A stretch of 38,003 bases of DNA, taken from NCBI GenBank assembly GCA_902517895.1, contig CABYEA010000011.1, positions 1-38,003 of the forward strand, written 5' to 3'. Below, in pieces: positions 32,218 to 38,003 of this stretch. The notes under the pieces are model-generated. The model had not been told where the DNA came from and searched no databases. It worked only from the letters and a program-made list of their open reading frames with translations. Numbering within the stretch: the stretch's first letter is position 1; every line of letters begins with the position of its first letter. The DNA is from an uncultured Bacteroidota bacterium. Lineage in GTDB: Bacteria; Bacteroidota; Bacteroidia; Flavobacteriales; Flavobacteriaceae. Position numbers and translations under genes: made by a program.

Positions 32218-33458
32218 CCTAAGCTTTCAGAAAGTTTTTTATAAACTCCTGTGACTAATCTTTCCCTAATTGAAGAGAAAGCTTCTAAAGTTTCCTGAAT
32301 ATCATCAAAGTTATGCGAGGCAGTTGGAATAAGCCTTAATAAAATTAAACCCTTTGGAATTACAGGATAAACTACAATAGAGCAAAATATCTTATGGTTC
32401 TCTCTTAAATCTTTAACCAATGCCATAGCTTCGGGAACTGATCCTTTTAAATAAACTGGAGTTACACAACTTTGTGTTGTACCAATATCAAAACCTCTTT
32501 CTTTTAATCCAGATTGAAGTTCATTTACATTATCCCAAAGCTTTTGTTTAAATTCAGGTCTAGTTCTTAACATTTCTAATCTTTTTAAAATACCTTCGAC
32601 TAATTGCATTTGTAAAGATTTTGCAAAGACCTGGGATCTCATATTGTATTTTAAAAAATCTATAATGTCTTTATCAGATGCGATAAACGCTCCTGTACTG
32701 GCCAGAGATTTAGCAAAAGTGGCAAAATAGACATCAATTTGATCTTGTACTCCTTGCTCCTCACCTGCTCCAGCACCAGTCTTACCTAGTGTTCCAAATC
32801 CATGAGCATCATCAACAAGTAATCTAAAATTAAATTTTTTCTTAAGCTCAACAATCTCCTTCAATTTGCCCTGTTCACCTCTCATACCAAAAACACCTTC
32901 TGAGATAACTAAAACCCCTCCATTAGTTTCTTTTGCTATTTTGATTGCTCTGTTTAGATTTTTTTTAAGACTTTCCATGTCATTATGCTGATAGGTGAAC
33001 CTTTTTCCGAGATGAAGTCTAACTCCGTCAATAATACAAGCATGAGCATCAATATCATAAACTATAACGTCATTTTTACTAACCAAAGAATCAATAGTTG
33101 ATAATATACCCTGATATCCAAAATTTAACACATATGCAGCTTCTTTATTAACAAACTCAGCTAACTGATTTTGAAGTTTCTCATGCAAATCTGTATGACC
33201 TGACATTAATCTAGCGCCCATCGGATAAGCAGAACCATACTTGGCAGCGGCTTCTGCATCAACCCTTCTTACTTCTGGATCATTTGCTAAACCCAAATAG
33301 TCATTGACACTCCAGGTAATTACTTCTTTTCCATTAAAATTCATTCTGTTTGAAATTGGACCCTCCAGCTTCGGAAATGCAAAATATCCTTCAGCAATAT
33401 CGGCCCATTTTCCTAACGGACCTTTGTCCTGACGCATTCTATCAAATAAGTCTCTCAT
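32214..33458 (-). CDS. capB: cysteate C-fatty acyltransferase-like alpha-oxoamine synthase (capnine synthase)
   Basis: A 414-residue PLP enzyme of the alpha-oxoamine synthase family. SVNDYLGLAND, GARLMSGHTDLHEKLQ, DAHACIIDGVRL with the ring-stacking His138, VDDAHGFGTLGKTGAG and TFAKSLASTGAF with the PLP-binding Lys250 are visible. Relatives are serine palmitoyltransferase and 2-amino-3-ketobutyrate CoA ligase. The N-terminus DLFDRMRQDKGPLGKWADIA, the FPKLEGPIS stretch and its coupling to a cysteine-synthase-like gene point to the flavobacterial enzyme that condenses cysteate with a fatty acyl thioester to build the capnine base of sulfonolipids, reported as needed for gliding in Flavobacterium johnsoniae. 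The start overlaps the capA-like stop as TAATG. The alternative, Kbl, is less likely, although a threonine aldolase gene is nearby. Confidence 0.78.
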   Translation of the reverse strand: MRDLFDRMRQDKGPLGKWADIAEGYFAFPKLEGPISNRMNFNGKEVITWSVNDYLGLANDPEVRRVDAEAAAKYGSAYPMGARLMSGHTDLHEKLQNQLAEFVNKEAAYVLNFGYQGILSTIDSLVSKNDVIVYDIDAHACIIDGVRLHLGKRFTYQHNDMESLKKNLNRAIKIAKETNGGVLVISEGVFGMRGEQGKLKEIVELKKKFNFRLLVDDAHGFGTLGKTGAGAGEEQGVQDQIDVYFATFAKSLASTGAFIASDKDIIDFLKYNMRSQVFAKSLQMQLVEGILKRLEMLRTRPEFKQKLWDNVNELQSGLKERGFDIGTTQSCVTPVYLKGSVPEAMALVKDLRENHKIFCSIVVYPVIPKGLILLRLIPTASHNFDDIQETLEAFSSIRERLVTGVYKKLSESLG

Positions 33459-34501
33459 TATTTTCTAATATATTGTATATCGTTATTATTAATTTCTCTT
33501 TTTGAATCTGAAAATCCTTGATTTTCCATCCACTTATCACTGTAAATTTTACTTAAATACCTTGAACCATGATCAGGGAAAATTACTACAATAACATCTG
33601 TCTTATTAAATTCTTTTTCATCATTAAGTTGCTTAACTGCTTGAAATGCTGCACCGCTTGTGTAACCAACAAAAATGCCTTCATGCTTAACAAGCTGTCT
33701 TGCAGAATGCGCACTATCTTCATCAGTAACCTTAATATATCTATCGATGATTTCGAAATCAGTTACAGATGGTATTAGATTTTTTCCAAGACCTTCAATT
33801 CTATATGGGTATATTTCATTTTCATCAAACTCTCCTGTTTCATGATATTTCTTAAGAACTGACCCATACGCATCAACTCCAATAACTTTAATATTTGGGT
33901 TTTTTTCCTTTAGATACCTGGCTGTTCCTGAAATTGTACCGCCAGTGCCACTACAAACTATTAAATGTGTAATATTTCCGTCAGTTTGATTCCAAATCTC
34001 TGGTCCTGTCGACGAGTAATGTGCATCTGCATTTAAATCATTAAAATATTGATTAATATAAATTGATCCCTTAATTTCACTATGAAGCCTTTTCGCAACC
34101 TCATAATATGATCTTGGATCATCGGCCGATACGTTAGCAGGGCATACATACACTTTTGCACCCATTGCCTTTAACATATCAATCTTATCAGTTGATGATT
34201 TAGAAGACACAGCCAAAATACATTTGTATCCTTTAATTAATGACACCATGGCTAAGCTAAATCCAGTGTTTCCTGATGTAGTTTCAATAATTGTATCACC
34301 AGGTTTTAAAATACCCTTTTTTTCAGCACTCTCAACAATGTGTAAAGCAATTCTATCTTTTGAAGAGTGACCTGGATTAGCGGATTCAAGCTTAGCAAGG
34401 AAAGTTCCCGAAAAGTCTCTGGTTAATTTATCAATTTTTACCATCGGGGTATTTCCCACAAGCTCCAATAAATTATTGACTACATTTTTATTTTTTTTCA
34501 T
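33458..34501 (-). CDS. capA: cysteate synthase-like PLP enzyme (cysteine synthase family)
   Basis: A 347-residue fold-type II PLP enzyme. [16 protein letters not shown] carries the PLP-binding lysine (Lys48), [13 protein letters not shown] the substrate loop, and [15 protein letters not shown] the phosphate-binding glycines. Ordinary CysK/CBS proteins have NPGGSVKDR at the lysine; the H-S-S change here marks a separate subgroup. No CBS domain is fused. Coupling by TAATG to the capB-like gene identifies the pair reported in sulfonolipid-making Bacteroidota, where this enzyme makes cysteate from O-phosphoserine and sulfite. O-acetylserine sulfhydrylase or cystathionine beta-synthase are alternatives. 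ATG 34501 is used in preference to a TTG one codon upstream. A -7 box lies at 34538-34531. Confidence 0.75.
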   Translation of the reverse strand: MKKNKNVVNNLLELVGNTPMVKIDKLTRDFSGTFLAKLESANPGHSSKDRIALHIVESAEKKGILKPGDTIIETTSGNTGFSLAMVSLIKGYKCILAVSSKSSTDKIDMLKAMGAKVYVCPANVSADDPRSYYEVAKRLHSEIKGSIYINQYFNDLNADAHYSSTGPEIWNQTDGNITHLIVCSGTGGTISGTARYLKEKNPNIKVIGVDAYGSVLKKYHETGEFDENEIYPYRIEGLGKNLIPSVTDFEIIDRYIKVTDEDSAHSARQLVKHEGIFVGYTSGAAFQAVKQLNDEKEFNKTDVIVVIFPDHGSRYLSKIYSDKWMENQGFSDSKREINNNDIQYIRK

Positions 34502-34530
34502 CAATGAAAGACAATTGTTTTAGAGCAATA

Positions 34531-34538
34531 CAAAAATA
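34531..34538 (-). promoter_or_regulatory. candidate -7 box for the capA-capB operon
   Basis: The minus strand reads TATTTTTG, an exact TAnnTTTG match, ending 29 bases before the ATG at 34501. It lies in the 68-base gap after the threonine aldolase gene, so the two lipid genes can be transcribed on their own. No convincing -33 box. Confidence 0.4.
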
Positions 34539-34569
34539 AACGTTTTTGAGCTGATTTTTAAATTATATG

Positions 34570-35592
34570 TTATAAGTTATCGACAACCTTAAGTAGATAA
34601 TTATGCTCATGATCGCTGTAATTTAGATGAGTTACGATTCTAATCTTTTTAAACCCCATAGAATTCCAATCAAATAAAATTTCTTTATCATAAAAATAAT
34701 TTATAATTGTTTGCTTATCTACAGAATCTTCAAGTTCTAATATTATGATATTTGTTTCAACATCATTTACACTCTCAATACAATCCTTAGACAAGAACAT
34801 TGATGAAATCTCTTTAGCTCTTTGATGATCAATAGATAATCTCTCTAAATTGTTTTCAAGAGCATATAGTCCTGCTGCCGCTAAATAACCTGCCTGACGC
34901 ATTCCTCCACCAAAGATTTTTCTAACCCTGAGTGCTTTGTCTATAAATTTTTTTCTTCCTGCTAATACAGAACCCACCGGACAACCAAGACCTTTACTTA
35001 AACAAACAGAAATGGTGTCAAAATAATCTCCATATAACTCAGGCTTGTTTTCTTTAGCAACTATTGAATTCCACACTCTAGCCCCATCCATGTGCAATCC
35101 AAGCTTATTGTCATCACATATTTTTTTTATTTCCTCAAAATGTTTGACATCCCAACAATGTCCACCACCTTTATTGGTGGTATTTTCCAAAGAAACCAAT
35201 TTTGTCAATGGTGAGTGATAAAAATTCTTTGGGTTTATTGCATGTTTTAACTGATCTGGATTGAACATACCTTTATTACCTGAAAGAAGCTTAAAGGAGA
35301 CCCCACTATTAAAAGAAGCTCCGCCACCTTCATAATTGTAAACATGGGAATATTCATGAGCAATAACCTGATCTCCTGGGTTTGTATGAATTTTTACAGC
35401 AGTTTGATTAGCCATTGTTCCAGATGGAAAAAACATTGCACTATCCATTCCAAAAAAATTAGCAATTTTATTTTCTAGCTCTTTTACTGTTGGATCCTCT
35501 CCATATACATCATCTCCAACTTTAGCATGGAGCATAAAGTCAAGCATTTTATCACATGGTTTCGTTATCGTATCACTTCTTAGGTCTATCAT
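34570..35592 (-). CDS. ltaE: low-specificity L-threonine aldolase
   Basis: A 340-residue fold-type I PLP enzyme. The start at ATG 35592 is chosen because MIDLRSDTITKP is the canonical N-terminus and it lies one base after the upstream stop; an earlier start at 35625 would overlap that gene. GDDVYGEDPTVKELE, FFPSGTMANQ, LENTTNKGGG, LHMDGARVWN and CLSKGLGCPVGSVL with PLP-binding Lys200 are all present. It cleaves L-threonine or allo-threonine to glycine and acetaldehyde. It is translationally linked to the metalloprotease gene, and its product may also feed serine/glycine supply. Confidence 0.95.
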   Translation of the reverse strand: MIDLRSDTITKPCDKMLDFMLHAKVGDDVYGEDPTVKELENKIANFFGMDSAMFFPSGTMANQTAVKIHTNPGDQVIAHEYSHVYNYEGGGASFNSGVSFKLLSGNKGMFNPDQLKHAINPKNFYHSPLTKLVSLENTTNKGGGHCWDVKHFEEIKKICDDNKLGLHMDGARVWNSIVAKENKPELYGDYFDTISVCLSKGLGCPVGSVLAGRKKFIDKALRVRKIFGGGMRQAGYLAAAGLYALENNLERLSIDHQRAKEISSMFLSKDCIESVNDVETNIIILELEDSVDKQTIINYFYDKEILFDWNSMGFKKIRIVTHLNYSDHEHNYLLKVVDNL

Positions 35593-35593
35593 T

Positions 35594-38003
35594 TTATTTG
35601 AAATAGCCGCAATTATCTGTTCCAATCGGGGAACCGTCAGGTATTTTTAATGAATCCATGATTTCGTATTCTTTAGGATCTTTATTAAAATTACTTATCA
35701 TCTCTAGATAATGACTGTGATATTTTGAAAGTTTATAGTCCTTTCTTCTTTTTGATGATAGTTCTGATGAAATTTTTCTTACAAATTCATTACTTATACT
35801 TTTTACCTGAGAATAACTACTTGAACTACTAATAACATTAAAAACATTCTTTAAAAAAGAGGTATTAACTATATGTTGAATCTCCTTAAAGTAGGAGTCT
35901 TCTAATGCTGTAATATTTGAAGACTTTAAAAAGATCGTTTTTCTTAATAACAAATCATATAGTTCATTAAGACTCAGATTTGAATTATCTAATGAATGCT
36001 GTAATATTAATCGATTTAATCTTTTTGGCCTTAAAATCAAACTTAGGGTCATATCAGCAGATGTTTCAGCAACCGAAAAAGGATCAAAAGCAACACCTAG
36101 GTTAGACTTAAACGACTCTCTAGTTCTTGGAAATCCAAATGCTCTTGGGGGAAACAATTGTAATTTTTCCTTTGGGATTGCTAAAAAATCAGCGTGTAAT
36201 GTTTTCATTAATGAATTTAAAGCGTGTATTTGATTGACTCTTTCAATGTGGAAGAAGTCCTGCTGATTATCCCCAACCAAAGAGTAATTGTAATCCATAC
36301 CTCCAATTAACTTTACAGTAGCTTCAGTCTGATATCTGTGAAAAAAGTACAATGGAACAAAAACGTCCTCCAATACTGAATTTGGTGTACCTGCTGGAAC
36401 ATTATACTCTGAAAAATTTTCAATTGCCTTTTTTCTGATATCTATTACGTTGTCTAACCCAGAGTAAGCAGTTTCTCCGTTATCCCATAAGTGAGCATAC
36501 GCATGGGAACCGTCAATTGATCTAGCATCGTAATCACTAATAAATCTTAAACCTTCACTAGTTGAATTTTCCAATATTTTATTTAACTCAAAATCCTCAT
36601 TTTGATCCGATCTAAAATCACTGTAGCTATATGCAACAGTAACTTTATCCCAATCTCCAATTCCAGTATCATAAGCATCGTCAAAAACAATTTCATCACC
36701 GATTAAATTTACCAACGGATGAGGATAATCCATAACTGAAGCCCTATGATTTGTGCTTGCTGCAAAATTGTGGGCAAATCCGATTGTATGCCCAATCTCA
36801 TGGGCACTCAACTGTCTTATTCTGGCTATGGCTAATTCCATCATCTTATTGTTATTATTTTCAGAAGCGAATGGTTCTTTTGTCAATGCCTGAGCTATCA
36901 TATAATCCTGTCTAATTCGAAGACTCCCTAAACTTACGTGACCCTTAATTATTTCACCAGTTCTTGGATCAACTACACTAGCACCATAACTCCATCCTCT
37001 AGTAGAGCGATGAACCCATTGAATAACATTATATCTACAATCTAATGGATCTGCACCTTCTGGAAGCATTTTTACCTGAAAAGCATCTTTAAAGCCAATA
37101 GATTCATATGCCTGATTCCACCATCTTCCGCCATCTAATAAAGCACTCTTAACAGGCTCTGGTGTTCCAGGATCTAAGTAATAAACAATTGGCTCAACTG
37201 CTTCAGAAATTTCTAGTTCTGGATTTTTCTTTTTTAATCTGTGTCTTATAACGAATTTTTTTGTGATTGGCTCGTCAATTGGCGTTGAATAGTCCATAAA
37301 TGAAATTGATATAGCTCCGCTTCTAGGATCAAATTTTCTGGGCTGATATTTGTTATCAGGAAGTTTTATAAAAGAGTGGTGTTGAACAACTGAGACATTA
37401 TCTGGGTCTGGGGAAACACTTCTGATCATGCTACCCTTTGCCTCACCTGAAAAAGTTAATAGAGCTTCAAATTCGACATTATCAGGAAACGCTTTTGTGT
37501 TAAAAATTTCAATCGCACTTTTAGATTTGTCAACTTTGTATGAGCCTTGTTTTAGATCTCTTAGTCTTTTTGCCACCCCATGTCTATCATACAATAAAAA
37601 AGGGGTAAAATCAATTAAATAATGTTCATCATTTGTTTCAACAATTTCAAATCCGAAAATTACAGATTTTGCAAAAGCTTGTTCAACGCTTTTTTTCTCA
37701 CTAATATTTTCAGTTTGGGCTCTGTAGTATAGGTTTGGCTCAACTAATAATATTTTGTTACCCTTTTTAACAAATTTAACCAACTTTTCCAGCCCTAATT
37801 GGCCTCTATCTAAACCTATATCATTTGAACCAATTCCTGAGGCAAGTGATCCAATGTAAAGAAACTCATAATCTAGCTTATCAACCTCTAGGAAAATTTT
37901 ATCTTTAGATTCATCATATGAAAAATCAAAAAAACCTTTGAATTGATCTGATTCATTTACGTTTGAAAATGAAAAAATAATCGAAAGAATAAAAAAAGTT
38001 AGT
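35594..38003 (-). CDS. zinc-dependent metzincin-like metalloprotease, DUF5117/DUF4953 type (start just outside window)
   Basis: The frame is open through the right edge. The TTG at 37783 is internal: upstream it continues with a hydrophobic signal stretch (LTFFILSIIFSFSN), then FKGFFDFSYDESKDKIFLEV and YIGSLASGIGSNDIGLDRGQ, the N-terminal block of this family. At least 802 residues are visible, and only a few are missing. The catalytic motif HEIGHTIGFAH (HExxHxxGxxH, coded at 36802-36770) is followed by a Met-turn-like SVMDYP. It is exported, probably to the periplasm or cell surface, and likely degrades peptides. No type IX C-terminal domain is visible: the end SPIGTDNCGYFK lacks the usual Ig-like sorting domain. 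Confidence 0.9.
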   Translation of the reverse strand, partial: LTFFILSIIFSFSNVNESDQFKGFFDFSYDESKDKIFLEVDKLDYEFLYIGSLASGIGSNDIGLDRGQLGLEKLVKFVKKGNKILLVEPNLYYRAQTENISEKKSVEQAFAKSVIFGFEIVETNDEHYLIDFTPFLLYDRHGVAKRLRDLKQGSYKVDKSKSAIEIFNTKAFPDNVEFEALLTFSGEAKGSMIRSVSPDPDNVSVVQHHSFIKLPDNKYQPRKFDPRSGAISISFMDYSTPIDEPITKKFVIRHRLKKKNPELEISEAVEPIVYYLDPGTPEPVKSALLDGGRWWNQAYESIGFKDAFQVKMLPEGADPLDCRYNVIQWVHRSTRGWSYGASVVDPRTGEIIKGHVSLGSLRIRQDYMIAQALTKEPFASENNNNKMMELAIARIRQLSAHEIGHTIGFAHNFAASTNHRASVMDYPHPLVNLIGDEIVFDDAYDTGIGDWDKVTVAYSYSDFRSDQNEDFELNKILENSTSEGLRFISDYDARSIDGSHAYAHLWDNGETAYSGLDNVIDIRKKAIENFSEYNVPAGTPNSVLEDVFVPLYFFHRYQTEATVKLIGGMDYNYSLVGDNQQDFFHIERVNQIHALNSLMKTLHADFLAIPKEKLQLFPPRAFGFPRTRESFKSNLGVAFDPFSVAETSADMTLSLILRPKRLNRLILQHSLDNSNLSLNELYDLLLRKTIFLKSSNITALEDSYFKEIQHIVNTSFLKNVFNVISSSSSYSQVKSISNEFVRKISSELSSKRRKDYKLSKYHSHYLEMISNFNKDPKEYEIMDSLKIPDGSPIGTDNCGYFK

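Noticed and set aside
32214-33458. 2-amino-3-ketobutyrate CoA ligase (kbl) as the identity of the PLP enzyme
   Set aside because: The N-terminal region and the overlap with a cysteine-synthase-like gene fit the cysteate acyltransferase group better; no threonine dehydrogenase gene is nearby. Not fully excluded.
33569-33778. Plus-strand frame inside the capA-like gene
   Set aside because: Antisense shadow of a conserved PLP enzyme; no domain or promoter.
1-38003. tRNA, rRNA, CRISPR array, insertion sequence or prophage
   Set aside because: No cloverleaf-like segments, no regularly spaced repeats, no transposase, integrase or phage genes were seen; gaps between genes are mostly under 200 bases.

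Overview
The window is an ordinary-looking chromosomal stretch from a member of the Bacteroidota, most likely a Flavobacteriia/Flavobacteriales organism with a compact, AT-rich genome. The evidence is the PorX-type PglZ regulator of the type IX secretion system, Flavobacteriia-type small genes (DUF4834-like, DUF6787-like), a YfhO membrane protein, the absence of Shine-Dalgarno sequences, promoter boxes of the Bacteroidota form TAnnTTTG, and a cysteate/capnine-type sulfonolipid gene pair. Genes are packed tightly: several convergent pairs share stop-codon bases, and I see no tRNA, rRNA, CRISPR array, insertion sequence or prophage.

Layout. 1-1850: 3' part of porX, tsaE and a small membrane-anchored protein. 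1851-4656: proline dehydrogenase (-), aroB (+) and an Lrp/AsnC regulator (-). 4657-4938: a gene-poor divergent regulatory region with several palindromes. 4939-5590: a small XRE repressor and a lipoprotein. 5577-10025: topoisomerase IV genes parE-parC (-). 10121-11582: ychF and a 2[4Fe-4S] ferredoxin (-). 11633-15071: LuxC-like acyl-CoA reductase, serC, serA and a small membrane protein (+). 15073-19055: msrA (-), then an ABC ATPase, a TIGR02757-type protein, a dihydroorotase-like protein that lacks metal ligands, and an esterase (+). 19052-23223: MBL hydrolase (-), a conserved protein of unknown function (+), bcp (-), a cluster-less endonuclease III (+) and an orphan ECF sigma factor (-). 23409-26156: uvrA (+). 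26251-30129: DUF4834-like, YfhO and glycosyltransferase (-). 30227-32217: outer-membrane beta-barrel protein and a GNAT-fold acyltransferase (+). 32214-38003: metalloprotease, threonine aldolase, cysteate synthase-like and cysteate fatty-acyltransferase-like genes (-).

How the genes work together. The most coherent theme is serine/phosphoserine flow into sulfonolipid. serA and serC make O-phosphoserine. The capA-like enzyme would combine it with sulfite to give cysteate. The capB-like alpha-oxoamine synthase would condense cysteate with a fatty acyl thioester to give the capnine backbone. The convergent GNAT gene resembles bacterial ceramide-synthase-type N-acyltransferases and could add the N-acyl chain. 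Sulfonolipids support gliding in flavobacteria, and PorX controls the type IX secretion/gliding machinery. The rest is housekeeping: topology, nucleotide excision and base excision repair, peroxide and methionine sulfoxide repair, aromatic and pyrimidine metabolism.

The most notable non-coding signals are three. First, the ECF sigma gene has a full TTTG-N20-TATATTTG promoter and a 5' leader whose 11-bp stem buries the start codon. Second, a sigma-54-like site followed 50 bases later by a strong terminator lies between convergent genes and may be a small RNA. Third, the XRE and Lrp genes have promoter boxes embedded in inverted repeats, which suggests autoregulation.
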